A DNA stretch of 64,000 nt, from assembly GCA_024707385.1 (NCBI GenBank), contig JANPZW010000015.1:558001-622000 (forward strand), read 5' to 3'. How positions within the stretch are numbered: position 1 is the first letter of the stretch; each line of letters opens with the position of its first letter. The stretch is from Cellvibrionaceae bacterium (GTDB lineage: Bacteria > Pseudomonadota > Gammaproteobacteria > Pseudomonadales > Cellvibrionaceae). The notes beneath the pieces were generated by a model. That model searched no databases, was not told the DNA's origin, and worked only from the letters and a program-made list of their open reading frames with translations. This document shows positions 46,323-55,607 of this stretch, in pieces. The translations under genes and the position numbers were made by a program.

Positions 46323-47501
46323 GTGAGCCTGAAACCGAGAGATGTCGTAATTGTTGATTACGCCCGCACGCCGATGGGGCGCGCTAAAAACGGCTGCTTC
46401 AGACATCTTCGCGCAGATGAAATGAGTGCGATCCTCTTGAATCAGTTGATGCAGCGCAACTCTGGTATCGACCCCGCAGGCGTCGATGACGTGATCTGGG
46501 GATGTGTCATGCAGCGCGAGGAGCAGGGCTTCAATATCGCGAGAAATATCATCTTGCGCACGATACTGCCACACACAGTTCCAGGGCAGACGGTTAACCG
46601 CCTCTGCGGCTCCTCAATGTCTGCTCTACACACTGCAGCGGCCAATATTCGTGCGGGCATGGGAGATGTATTCCTGGTCGGTGGCGTCGAGCACATGGGT
46701 CATATAGACATGAACGCTGCTGTGGATCCGAATCCGTTGCTGGGCTTGTCTGTCGCCAAGGCCGCGGGCTCCATGGGTATGACCGCCGAATATTTAGCGC
46801 TGCTGCATGGCATTACCAGAGAACAGATGGACGCCTTCGGTGCGCGATCTCATCAGCGCGCGGCAGCTGCTACCGCCGCTGGAAAGTTCTTCCGGGAAAT
46901 CATTCCTCTGGTGGGGCACGATGACAACGGTGCCCCGATGCTTGTCGAAATTGATGAAACCATCCGCGGTGATACCACAGCTGAAATCCTCAGCACCTTG
47001 AAACCTGTGTTCAATCCGAAAGGCGGCACCATCACTGCAGGCACTTCCTCTCAGGTCACGGACGGCGCGTCCGCAATGATCGTGATGTCAGCGGAGCGGG
47101 CGTCCGCACTGGGATGTAAACCTGTAGCGAAGATTCTCGGCGGAGCTGTGGTGGGTGTCGATCCTTCCATCATGGGCTATGGCCCAGTACCTGCGACAGA
47201 GAAACTGCTGAAAACCCTTGGACTCTCCATCGCAGATATAGACACGGTTGAGCTCAATGAAGCATTTGCCGCACAAGCTTTACCGGTATTGAAAGATCTG
47301 AAGCTGCTTGATGCGATGGATGACAAAGTGAATCTTTACGGCGGCGCCATTGCCCTCGGCCATCCTTTTGGTTGTTCGGGAACAAGAATTACCGGAACTT
47401 TGCTTTCTGCGATGAGTGATCGCAACGCGAACCTCGGATTGGCCACCATGTGTATCGGTCTGGGGCAGGGGATTGCTACGGTAGTCGAGCGCCTCAACTG
47501 A
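46323..47501 (+). CDS. fadA: 3-ketoacyl-CoA thiolase, beta subunit of the fatty acid oxidation complex
   Basis: Cleaves 3-ketoacyl-CoA to acetyl-CoA and a shortened acyl-CoA, in an alpha2-beta2 complex with FadB. The GTG at 46323 is chosen (GGGAG upstream; MSLKPRDVVIVDYARTPMGR). The upstream in-frame GTG at 46308 would add residues unlike the family. Nucleophile Cys95 is in NRLCGSSMSAL, the thiolase His in GGAIALGHPFGCSG, and the second Cys in LATMCIGLGQG. Length 392 residues, intact. Confidence 0.95.
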   Translation: MSLKPRDVVIVDYARTPMGRAKNGCFRHLRADEMSAILLNQLMQRNSGIDPAGVDDVIWGCVMQREEQGFNIARNIILRTILPHTVPGQTVNRLCGSSMSALHTAAANIRAGMGDVFLVGGVEHMGHIDMNAAVDPNPLLGLSVAKAAGSMGMTAEYLALLHGITREQMDAFGARSHQRAAAATAAGKFFREIIPLVGHDDNGAPMLVEIDETIRGDTTAEILSTLKPVFNPKGGTITAGTSSQVTDGASAMIVMSAERASALGCKPVAKILGGAVVGVDPSIMGYGPVPATEKLLKTLGLSIADIDTVELNEAFAAQALPVLKDLKLLDAMDDKVNLYGGAIALGHPFGCSGTRITGTLLSAMSDRNANLGLATMCIGLGQGIATVVERLN

Positions 47502-47593
47502 GAACCAGGCAGTTGTTTATCTATGCCAGGGGCGATACTCGCCCCGACATCCTCTACAATCGTCTTCCTGTCTCTTCCACTCGATTGTTGTCC

Positions 47594-48520
47594 ATGTTCT
47601 GTCGATCCGCTCTTCTCCTGATTCTATTTACTGTATCCCTCGGATGCTCCACTGCAGCTTCATCGTCCACCGGCAGCTCGCCAGCCTTCTGGGAAGTGCG
47701 CAAAGGTGAATCGACCGTTTTTTTGATGGGTTCCATGCACTTTGGCCGCCCCGATTTTTATCCGCTTCCTGGCTCGATCGAAGAGGCCTTTATCAACTCT
47801 GCGCGCCTTGTGGTGGAAGTGAACCTTCTGGGGCTGCGTAGCGACGCACCACAGATTATTTTTAAGCATGCAGGGCTTCCGCCCAGGACAACCTTGAAAG
47901 ACGTTCTGTCTGCGACGACATATGAGCTTCTGCAGGAGCGAGCGGAACTCAACAAGGTTCCATTCTCCGCCTTTCAGCGATTCCAGCCGTGGTATGTGAC
48001 TCTCATGCTGGTCGAAGCGGAAATTCGCAAAACATCCCTACAACAACAGCTGGGGGTAGATCTTTATTTTCTTCGCCGCGGGCAGAGCCTTGGAAAAGCT
48101 ATTGAGGAGCTGGAAACCTTTGATTCGCAACTCAGCCTTTTCAGTGGTTTTTCATTCGAAGACCAGGAGCGATTTCTGCGGCAGACATTGGACGACCTGC
48201 AAAATGGGCAAAGCTATCTTTCGTCAATGGCGGACGCCTGGGTTGTAGGAGATGTGGATCTTCTGGCCAAGACCCTGATCGAACCTTTTCGTGCACAAAA
48301 GGATACCCGCGTACTGTTTGAAACCATGTTCACCCGCCGCAACATCAAAATGGCCGCCTCTGTGGACAATTATCTCAAGCTCGGCGGCAATACTTTTCTG
48401 GTAGTAGGGATCGGCCATATGGTGGGTAGCGACGGAATCGTTGAGCTGTTGCGAAGCAAAGGGTTGACTGTCCGCCGCCTAACACCAGCGCCAACTGAAT
48501 CGAAAAGTGCTGAGCAGTAA
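47594..48520 (+). CDS. TraB/GumN family lipoprotein
   Basis: About 308 residues with signal peptide and lipobox TVSLGC after the start MFCRSALLLILF. An upstream extension to 47450 overlaps fadA and is rejected. Features of the TraB/GumN (Tiki-like) family are STVFLMGSMHFGRPDF at the start of the domain and FLVVGIGHMVGSDGIVELL near the end, each with a conserved Gly-x-x-His-type metal-binding motif (GSMHFG, GIGHMVG). Eukaryotic Tiki relatives are membrane metalloproteases; activity of bacterial members is unproven. It stands alone between fadA and tRNA-Leu. Confidence 0.85.
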   Translation: MFCRSALLLILFTVSLGCSTAASSSTGSSPAFWEVRKGESTVFLMGSMHFGRPDFYPLPGSIEEAFINSARLVVEVNLLGLRSDAPQIIFKHAGLPPRTTLKDVLSATTYELLQERAELNKVPFSAFQRFQPWYVTLMLVEAEIRKTSLQQQLGVDLYFLRRGQSLGKAIEELETFDSQLSLFSGFSFEDQERFLRQTLDDLQNGQSYLSSMADAWVVGDVDLLAKTLIEPFRAQKDTRVLFETMFTRRNIKMAASVDNYLKLGGNTFLVVGIGHMVGSDGIVELLRSKGLTVRRLTPAPTESKSAEQ

Positions 48521-48668
48521 CGGGCCGCGTCTGCAGCGGGTCTTCCCTGAATCTAGCCTCTGTGGCACAATTGCCCCCCCCTCAAATGAGTCATGATATC
48601 AAGAAAAGAGTTTTTGGATAAAAATCAATAAGTTATCCATTTTATCTCTCGTATTGCATTAACTCTAA

Positions 48669-48752
<84 letters not shown>

Positions 48753-48813
48753 TTTACTATTGGCGAATTTGTCGCCGCAATTACTTTCCTTATTGATATA
48801 GACGAGGCGGAGA

Positions 48814-50136
48814 ATGCAAGTTTCGATCGAAACAACATCAGGCCTGGAGCGTCGCCTGACTGTTGGCGTACCGGCTAATGTTATTGACCAAGAAGTAAAC
48901 AAGCGATTGCAGGAAGCTGCAAAGTCTGTACGCCTTAACGGCTTCCGCAAAGGCAAAGTCCCATTCAAAGTGGTTCGCCAGAAGTTTGGTTCGGGGGTTC
49001 GCCAGGAAGTATTAGGTGACACGATCAATCGTTCTTTCCAGGAAGCAGTCCGTCAAAAAGATCTTAAGCCAGCTGGACAGCCAAGAATCGAACCTAAGCA
49101 ATTTGACGAAGGCAAAGACCTGGAATACGTCGCCACTTTTGAAGTGTTCCCGGAAATCTCTTTGCGGGAAATCGACGGCATCCAGATCACGCAACTCGAA
49201 GCAGACATCTCTGAACAGGATATCGATGAGATGATCGAGACCCTGCGCAAAAGCCAAGCAGGATGGGCGATAGCTGAGCGAGCGGCTCAAGACGGAGACC
49301 GCGTCAATATCGATTTTGTTGGTACAAAAGACGGCGAGGAATTCGAGGGTGGCAGCGCCAAAGGCTACACGCTGCAACTGGGTTCTGGCAGCATGATCCC
49401 TGGCTTCGAAGCCGGTATCGTAGGAATGGCGGCAGGCGAGACAAAAGCATTGCCTCTGACTTTCCCGGAAGATTATCAAGTTGACGCCCTCAAAGACGCA
49501 GCTGTCGAATTCAGCGTCACTCTCAATAACGTGTCCGAGCAGCAGTTGCCGGAGCTTAACGATAGCTTTTTCGCCTCTTTCGGTATTTCCGAGGGCGGAC
49601 TGGAAAAATTTCGTACCGACGTGCGCGAAAATATGGAACGCGAAAAAGAGCGCATGGTTAAGACCAAAGTGAAAGTGCAGGTCTTAGACTCACTGCTGGA
49701 TGCGAATCAAGTCGAAACGCCGAAGTCGCTTGTACAGAACGAAATTGATGTGCTCCGCCAACAAGCCATCCAGCAATACGGTCAATTGAGCTCCAGACTT
49801 GATGTGCGCTCACTGCTTCCCGACGATCTTTTCCGCAAGAGAGCGGAGCGTCGCACGGCACTAGGTTTGCTGATCTCAGAAATTGTCAGTCAGCAGAAAA
49901 TCATGGTAGACAATGAGCGGGTGCGAAAACTGGTTGAAAGTATTGCATCCACTTATGAAGATCCAGAAAGCGTAATCAACTACTACTACAGCAACAACGA
50001 TCTTCTTTCTGGCGCCCGAGCGGCTGTCTTGGAAGATCAAGTTGTTGATCATTTGCTCTCCAAAGCTGCGCTCTCTACAAAGAAAGTCTCTTATCAAGAG
50101 CTGGTTAAGCCTGAAAAGGATGAAATTGAAGGCTAA
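48814..50136 (+). CDS. tig: Trigger factor
   Basis: Ribosome-bound chaperone and prolyl isomerase that meets nascent chains. Length 440 residues, intact. The N-terminal ribosome-binding domain carries NGFRKGKVPFKVVRQKFG (the GFRxGxxP signature, residues about 43-60). The FKBP domain covers about 155-245 (VNIDFVGTKDGEEFEGGSA, MIPGFEAGIVGMAAGE), and the C-terminal helical cradle follows. A strong GAGGCGGAG precedes the ATG. It leads the tig-clpP-clpX-lon block. Confidence 0.97.
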   Translation: MQVSIETTSGLERRLTVGVPANVIDQEVNKRLQEAAKSVRLNGFRKGKVPFKVVRQKFGSGVRQEVLGDTINRSFQEAVRQKDLKPAGQPRIEPKQFDEGKDLEYVATFEVFPEISLREIDGIQITQLEADISEQDIDEMIETLRKSQAGWAIAERAAQDGDRVNIDFVGTKDGEEFEGGSAKGYTLQLGSGSMIPGFEAGIVGMAAGETKALPLTFPEDYQVDALKDAAVEFSVTLNNVSEQQLPELNDSFFASFGISEGGLEKFRTDVRENMEREKERMVKTKVKVQVLDSLLDANQVETPKSLVQNEIDVLRQQAIQQYGQLSSRLDVRSLLPDDLFRKRAERRTALGLLISEIVSQQKIMVDNERVRKLVESIASTYEDPESVINYYYSNNDLLSGARAAVLEDQVVDHLLSKAALSTKKVSYQELVKPEKDEIEG

Positions 50137-50165
50137 TAACTAAACGATTTGATCTTTAAATGTCT

Positions 50166-50190
50166 AACTCCGCTGTAAAACAGCGGAGTT
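50166..50190. promoter_or_regulatory. Strong hairpin between tig and clpP without T run
   Basis: AACTCCGCTGT - AAA - ACAGCGGAGTT, eleven perfect pairs. It lacks the T run of a factor-independent terminator, so it may stabilise the tig 3' end or mark a processing or partial termination point. Confidence 0.5.
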
Positions 50191-50316
50191 CTGCCTCTCA
50201 AACTGGCATATCTCCCATACAAGGGTTAAGCTTCTTCGAAAGCTGATCTTTTTCCTTCAGTTCTTATAACTAAAAAATCATCAGCCTGTAACCCCACGTT
50301 TCAAGGAAAAGCACAT

Positions 50317-50959
50317 ATGTCCAAATTTGATACTTTTGGTTCCCTGGTGTCATCTCCCTCCAGCGCATTGGTTCCAATAGTGGTCGAACAGACCGCCCGC
50401 GGTGAGCGGTCATATGACATCTACTCCCGCCTATTAAAGGAGCGTGTTATTTTTTCTGGTTGGTCCGGTGGAAGATTATATGGCCAACTTGGTAGTGGCA
50501 CAGTTGTTGTTCTTAGAGGCAGAGAACCCGGATAAAGATATTCATTTGTATATAAATTCGCCTGGTGGATCAGTTACCGCTGGCATGTCGATTTACGACA
50601 CCATGCAATTCATCAAGCCAGACGTCAGCACTATGTGTATCGGCCAGGCTTGTAGCATGGGCGCCTTCCTGCTGACTGCGGGCGCAAAAGGAAAACGTTA
50701 TTGCTTGCCGAACGCACGGACCATGATTCACCAACCATCAGGCGGCGCGCAGGGACAGGCAACTGATATTCATATTCACGCGCAGGAAATTCTGAAGATT
50801 CGCGAACGTTTGAATCAACTCATGGCCCACCACACGGGACGCAGCGTAGAAGAGATTGCGCGAGATACCGAAAGAGATAATTTCATGAGCGCCCAGGAAT
50901 CAAAAAACTATGGGCTGGTTGACGAAGTTTTGACCAAGCGTATTATTTCTGAAGGTTGA
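50317..50959 (+). CDS. clpP: ClpP proteolytic subunit, frame broken at a T6 run
   Basis: Serine protease that forms two stacked heptamers and degrades proteins fed by ClpX or ClpA. The frame breaks at six T (50450-50455); five T give [20 protein letters not shown], the invariant family sequence. The catalytic triad is Ser in GQACSMGAFLL, His in TMIHQPSGGAQG and Asp in ARDTERDNFMS. Restored length is 213 residues with a short N-terminal propeptide region (FGSLVSSPSSALVPIVVEQT). clpX follows after about 160 bases. Confidence 0.95.
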
Positions 50960-51121
50960 TTTTATCTCCGCGACCTTCAGAATTTGGACGAAGCATACTG
51001 ATCTCTGCAACGCAAATAACCCGGTGACTGGCTATAGAAAATCGGTCTAAGCGTTGTCTATATGCCTCTGTCCAACAAAACTATGGTTTAATTAAAGCAA
51101 GCAAACTGGCGGAGAGGTTTG

Positions 51122-52407
51122 ATGACCGACCACACAAATGATAGTGACGACAACGGCAAGTTGCTTTATTGCTCTTTCTGCGGCAAAAGCCAGCACGAGG
51201 TAAGAAAGCTTATCGCCGGGCCCTCTGTTTTCATCTGTGATGAATGTGTCGATTTGTGCAACGACATTATTCGCGAGGAGATCCAGGAGAGCGCCCAGGA
51301 AGGCGGTGGCGAAAAGCTTCCGACACCTAAGGATATCGCTGCCACTTTGGATGAGTATGTAATAGGTCAGGTGGACGCCAAAAAGTATTGGCTGTCGCCG
51401 TTTATAACCATTACAAGCGTCTCAGGGTTGGAAGCAAGAAAAAAGCGAAAGACGACGTGGAGCTGGGCAAGAGCAATATTTTGCTCGTAGGCCCCACCGG
51501 CAGCGGGAAAACGTTACTGGCAGAAACTCTGGCTCGATTGCTGAATGTCCCGTTTACCATCGCTGACGCCACTACGCTCACCGAAGCGGGTTATGTCGGT
51601 GAAGACGTCGAAAATATTATTCAGAAACTGCTGCAAAAATGTGATTACGATGTTGAGAAGGCTCAACAGGGTATTGTTTATATCGATGAAATCGACAAGA
51701 TTTCACGCAAGTCAGACAACCCTTCGATAACGCGTGACGTTTCTGGAGAGGGTGTTCAGCAGGCACTTTTGAAGCTTATTGAAGGAACAGTCGCTTCTGT
51801 TCCGCCTCAGGGCGGAAGAAAGCATCCCCAGCAAGAGTTTCTTCAAGTTGACACCTCCAATATTCTTTTCATCTGCGGCGGTGCGTTCGCCGGTCTGGAT
51901 CGAATTATTCGTGACCGCTCCGAAAAGGGTGGCATAGGTTTCGGCGCCGAAGTGAAAAGCAAGAACAGCAAGAATATCGGCCAGACGTTGAAAGGGTTAG
52001 AAACGGAAGATTTGATCAAATACGGTCTTATCCCTGAGTTTGTCGGACGCCTTCCCGTAATCGCAACACTGGAAGAGTTAGATAAGCCTGCGCTTATGGC
52101 CATTCTTACTGAGCCTAAAAATTCGTTGGTCAAGCAGTATCGCAAGCTCTTCGATATGGAAGGAGTCGAGATCGATTTTCGGGAAGACGCTCTTGATGCT
52201 GTTGCAACCAAGGCAATGGAGAGAAAGACCGGTGCTCGCGGATTGCGCTCCATCATGGAGTCCGTGCTCTTGGACACCATGTTCCGCCTGCCATCAGAAC
52301 GAAACGTCTCGAAGGTGGTGGTTGACGCCTCTGTTATACGGGGTGAATCACTCCCGCTAATCGTTTATGAAAAGCAGAACACGCAGAAGGCTATGCCGGA
52401 TGATTGA
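51122..52407 (+). CDS. clpX: ClpX ATPase subunit, frame broken at an A5 run
   Basis: AAA+ unfoldase that recognises and threads substrates into ClpP. The ATG at 51122 follows GGAGAGG. The N-terminal zinc-binding domain has CSFCGKSQHEV and FICDECVDLCND (four Cys). The frame breaks at five A (51380-51384); six A give QVDAKKVLAVAVYNHYKRL. Walker A is GPTGSGKTLLAE, Walker B IVYIDEIDKI, and the sensor and C-terminal subdomain RKTGARGLRSIME follow. The ClpP-docking loop is seen as FGAEV-preceded GIGFGAEV. Restored length is about 428 residues. A terminator follows. Confidence 0.95.
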
Positions 52408-52442
52408 TGTGCGCATGATCGATATTTGATCCAATTTCCAAG

Positions 52443-52466
52443 AAAGGGCTCTTTAGGGCCCTTTTT
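52443..52466 (+). terminator. Rho-independent terminator after clpX
   Basis: AAAGGGC / GCCCTTT stem with T run, 36 bases after the clpX stop; it separates clpPX from lon. Confidence 0.8.
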
Positions 52467-52559
52467 GCGTTTTACCGCTTGTATTTTATCGTTGTGCCCC
52501 AAACTTTTGGATGTTGTGATTTAAAGAACATCTCGAAGCAGACTAAGTAAGAGGGTTAT

Positions 52560-54974
52560 ATGAGCAATAAAAAAACAGACTATGAAGTAATGACATTGCC
52601 CCTGCTTCCCTTGCGAGATGTGGTGGTATATCCACATATGGTTATCCCCTTGTTTGTCGGGAGAAGCAAATCAATTGCCGCACTGGAAAAAGCCATGGCA
52701 GACGACAAACAGGTTCTGCTTGTCGCGCAAAAAACTCCATCTGTGGACGACCCCAGCACGGAAGACCTGTACAGCGTCGGCACCATTGCGCAGATTCTGC
52801 AGATTCTGAAATTACCGGATGGCACTGTAAAAGTTTTGGTAGAAGGGAAGGAGCGTGCGGCGATTCAAACTATCGAAGGCGAGGCATTTTTCCAGTCTGA
52901 CGTGCAGCCGATAGATAGTCCCGAGCTCCCCACAAGAGAAGCCGAAGCGCTAAACAAGACGTTGCTCAGCGGATTTGAACAGTATGTAAATCTGAGCAAA
53001 AAAGTCCCTTCGGAAGTATTAACATCTATTTCCGGCATTGATGAGCCGGGGCGTTTGGCGGATACAGTCGCTGCCCATATGTCTCTCGATTTATCACAAA
53101 AGCAGCAAATTTTGGAAATCTATGAGGTTTCCGAGCGAGTTGAGCATTTGGTCGGCTTGATGGAAGCTGAGGCTGATTTATTCCAAGTGGAAAAGCGAAT
53201 CCGCGGACGCGTAAAAAAGCAAATGGAAAAGAGCCAGCGCGAATATTATTTGAACGAACAGATGAAGGCGATTCAGCGAGAGCTCGGAGAGCTGGGAGAT
53301 GAGCCCAACGAATCTGAAGAACTCGAAAGAAAGATCAGCAATGCCGGCATGCCAAAAGAAGCCGAGGCTAAGGCGCGTACAGAGCTTAACAAACTGAAAA
53401 TGATGTCGCCCATGTCGGCCGAGGCATCTGTTGTTCGGTCCTACATTGACTGGATGGTAAATGTACCTTGGACGAAGCGTAGTAAAGTTCGACACGATCT
53501 GGCCGCGGCGGAACAGATACTTGAGGCAGATCACTATGGGCTGGAAGAAGTAAAAGAAAGAATTCTCGAATATCTCGCAGTGCAAAAACGTGTTAAGAAA
53601 ATTAAGGGACCGGTTCTTTGCCTTGTCGGCCCTCCTGGCGTTGGTAAGACCTCGCTGGGCGAATCTATAGCGCGTGCGACAAATCGCAAATTCGTCCGCA
53701 TGGCGCTGGGAGGGGTTAGGGATGAGGCAGAAATCCGCGGCCATCGACGAACGTATATCGGCTCGCTTCCGGGCAAGCTGATACAAAAAATGTCGAAAGC
53801 CGGCGTTAAAAATCCGCTATTTTTGCTGGACGAAGTCGACAAAATGGGAATGGATCATCGCGGTGATCCGGCCTCAGCATTGTTGGAGGTTCTCGATCCC
53901 GAACAAAATTCGCATTTCAACGACCATTATCTGGAAGTTGATTATGATTTGTCCGACGTGATGTTCATTTGTACATCCAACACTATGAATATTCCTGGGC
54001 CACTGCTTGATCGGATGGAGGTCATCCGAATTCCTGGGTATACAGAAGATGAAAAACTCAATATCGCCTCGCGTTATCTGATACCCAAACAGATGAAAAA
54101 CAACGGGTTAAAATCAGACGAGGTCCAGATCACTGAAGCTGCAATTCGCGACGTAGTTCGTTATTACACGAGGGAGGCGGGTGTGCGCGGTTTGGATCGC
54201 GAGATCGCCAAAATTTGCCGGAAGGTTGTTACGCAGAATGTTAAAACAAACGGTCAATCCTCCCAGATCGTAGAACCCGGCTTGCTTGAAGAGTATCTGG
54301 GCGTGCGCAAAACAGATTTTGGACGTGCCGAGGAGAAAAACCAGGTTGGCCAAGTGACGGGGCTCGCCTGGACACAGGTTGGTGGAGAACTGTTGACTAT
54401 TGAAGCGTCTGCAGTGAAAGGCAAAGGGCGCTTGGTAAAGACCGGTTCGCTGGGAGACGTGATGCAGGAGTCAATTCAGGCGGCGATAACTGTGGTTCGT
54501 TCGCGCTCGCAAATTCTTGGAATAGCACCGGATTTCAGTGAAAAACATGATTTGCACATACACGTTCCTGAAGGTGCGACGCCGAAAGACGGACCCAGTG
54601 CGGGCATTGCCATGTGTACAGCGCTTGTATCGGTGTACTGCAATATTCCGGTTCGGGCAGATGTCGCAATGACTGGCGAAATCACGTTGCGAGGAGAAGT
54701 GCTCAAAATCGGCGGGCTCAAAGAGAAACTTCTGGCAGCTCATAGAGGGGGGATTAAGACTGTTATTATCCCTAAAGATAATGAGGCTGATCTTCGGGAA
54801 ATTCCTCACAACATCAAAGCTGACCTGCAAATAAAGCCGGTGAAATGGATTGATGAGGTGCTGGGCGTTGCACTCCAGCAATTGCCAACCCCTTACACCG
54901 ACGAAGAGTATCGGGCATTGGAGGCAAAAGCGTTTGACCATCCGAAAGATGAGAATCGCATGAGCACCCACTGA
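52560..54974 (+). CDS. lon: Lon ATP-dependent protease (LonA)
   Basis: Hexameric cytosolic protease for damaged and regulatory proteins. 804 residues, intact. The N-terminal substrate-binding LON domain (LPLLPLRDVVVYPHM) is followed by a long helical region, the AAA+ module with Walker A GPPGVGKTSLGES near residue 355 and Walker B FLLDEVDKMG, and the protease domain. The catalytic dyad is Ser680 (KDGPSAGIAM) and Lys723 (GGLKEKLLAAHRGG). The spacing of 43 equals that of E. coli Ser679-Lys722. It has its own promoter region after the clpX terminator. Confidence 0.97.
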   Translation: MSNKKTDYEVMTLPLLPLRDVVVYPHMVIPLFVGRSKSIAALEKAMADDKQVLLVAQKTPSVDDPSTEDLYSVGTIAQILQILKLPDGTVKVLVEGKERAAIQTIEGEAFFQSDVQPIDSPELPTREAEALNKTLLSGFEQYVNLSKKVPSEVLTSISGIDEPGRLADTVAAHMSLDLSQKQQILEIYEVSERVEHLVGLMEAEADLFQVEKRIRGRVKKQMEKSQREYYLNEQMKAIQRELGELGDEPNESEELERKISNAGMPKEAEAKARTELNKLKMMSPMSAEASVVRSYIDWMVNVPWTKRSKVRHDLAAAEQILEADHYGLEEVKERILEYLAVQKRVKKIKGPVLCLVGPPGVGKTSLGESIARATNRKFVRMALGGVRDEAEIRGHRRTYIGSLPGKLIQKMSKAGVKNPLFLLDEVDKMGMDHRGDPASALLEVLDPEQNSHFNDHYLEVDYDLSDVMFICTSNTMNIPGPLLDRMEVIRIPGYTEDEKLNIASRYLIPKQMKNNGLKSDEVQITEAAIRDVVRYYTREAGVRGLDREIAKICRKVVTQNVKTNGQSSQIVEPGLLEEYLGVRKTDFGRAEEKNQVGQVTGLAWTQVGGELLTIEASAVKGKGRLVKTGSLGDVMQESIQAAITVVRSRSQILGIAPDFSEKHDLHIHVPEGATPKDGPSAGIAMCTALVSVYCNIPVRADVAMTGEITLRGEVLKIGGLKEKLLAAHRGGIKTVIIPKDNEADLREIPHNIKADLQIKPVKWIDEVLGVALQQLPTPYTDEEYRALEAKAFDHPKDENRMSTH

Positions 54975-55020
54975 TGTCAGTTGTAAAAAATGTGGAAAAT
55001 CTTCTTTAAATTTATATAAG

Positions 55021-55038
55021 CGGGCGCGCATGCGCCCG
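55021..55038. repeat. GC-rich inverted repeat after lon
   Basis: CGGGCGC - GCAT - GCGCCCG. It is probably the hairpin ending lon transcription, but only a few T precede it and none follow, so it is not a canonical terminator. Confidence 0.4.
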
Positions 55039-55074
55039 AACACGATCAAAGTTCATCAAAATCAGACGGCATCC

Positions 55075-55103
55075 TTGACCGCCAAAACCGCAGTTGGTAT
55101 AAA
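55075..55103 (+). promoter_or_regulatory. Sigma-70 promoter of hupB
   Basis: TTGACC, 17-base spacer, TATAAA: a near-consensus promoter, in keeping with a highly expressed nucleoid protein. The leader to the GTG start at 55221 is about 110 bases. Confidence 0.7.
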
Positions 55104-55220
55104 TCGCAGTCCGTCGAACATTGCCAGAACGCCTGGAACAGCTGGTCGAGTGAGTGCCTTTGGCGGCTGGAATTCTGGTGTTTCATAATTATCATTTTCG
55201 AATAATAAGAGGGGTTGAAC

Positions 55221-55496
55221 GTGAACAAATCTGAGTTGATCGATGCCATTGCCGCTTCAGCGGATATTTCGAAAGCAGCGGCAGGCCGAGCCTTGGACGC
55301 GGTGACTGAATCTATAACTCAGGCACTCAAAAATAATGACCAAGTTGCTTTGGTTGGATTTGGAACTTTTGTGGTTAAAGAACGAGCAGCCCGCACCGGA
55401 CGCAACCCGCAAACTGGCGACCCGATCAAAATATCAGCTGCCAAAATTCCATCTTTCAAAGCCGGCAAAGCATTGAAAGACGCGGTGAACGTTTAA
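55221..55496 (+). CDS. hupB: HU-beta DNA-binding protein
   Basis: Nucleoid protein that bends DNA and binds as a dimer. The GTG start follows AAGAGGGG by six bases and gives MNKSELIDAIAASADISKAA, 91 residues, the standard size. The DNA-binding arm carries RTGRNPQTGDPIKI and the flanking VGFGTFVVKERAA is typical. A TTG six bases upstream is in frame but lacks ribosome binding support. Terminator follows. Confidence 0.96.
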   Translation: MNKSELIDAIAASADISKAAAGRALDAVTESITQALKNNDQVALVGFGTFVVKERAARTGRNPQTGDPIKISAAKIPSFKAGKALKDAVNV

Positions 55497-55551
55497 TTAG
55501 GCAGAAGCATTACTAAACAAGTCTGCCTAAATATCCAAACAAACATTTCGT

Positions 55552-55579
55552 AAAAGGGCGCAGCAGATGCGCCTTTTTT
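55552..55579 (+). terminator. Rho-independent terminator after hupB
   Basis: AAGGGCGCA - GCAGA - TGCGCCTTTTTT, nine-base stem with a T run, 55 bases after the hupB stop. Confidence 0.9.
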
Positions 55580-55607
55580 GTATAGCTATTAGTCCTTGAG
55601 GTGCATG

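Noticed and set aside
47450..47593. N-terminal extension of the TraB/GumN protein
   Set aside because: It overlaps fadA in another frame, and a signal peptide with lipobox starts at 47594.
50317..52407. Programmed ribosomal frameshifting in clpP and clpX
   Set aside because: The slips occur in plain base runs, in different directions, and the same pattern hits adk, trpS, fadB and many others; no slippery-site plus pseudoknot arrangement is conserved in these families.
55021..55038. Mobile-element end or attachment site after lon
   Set aside because: A lone GC-rich inverted repeat with no integrase, direct repeat or cargo nearby; more likely an RNA hairpin.
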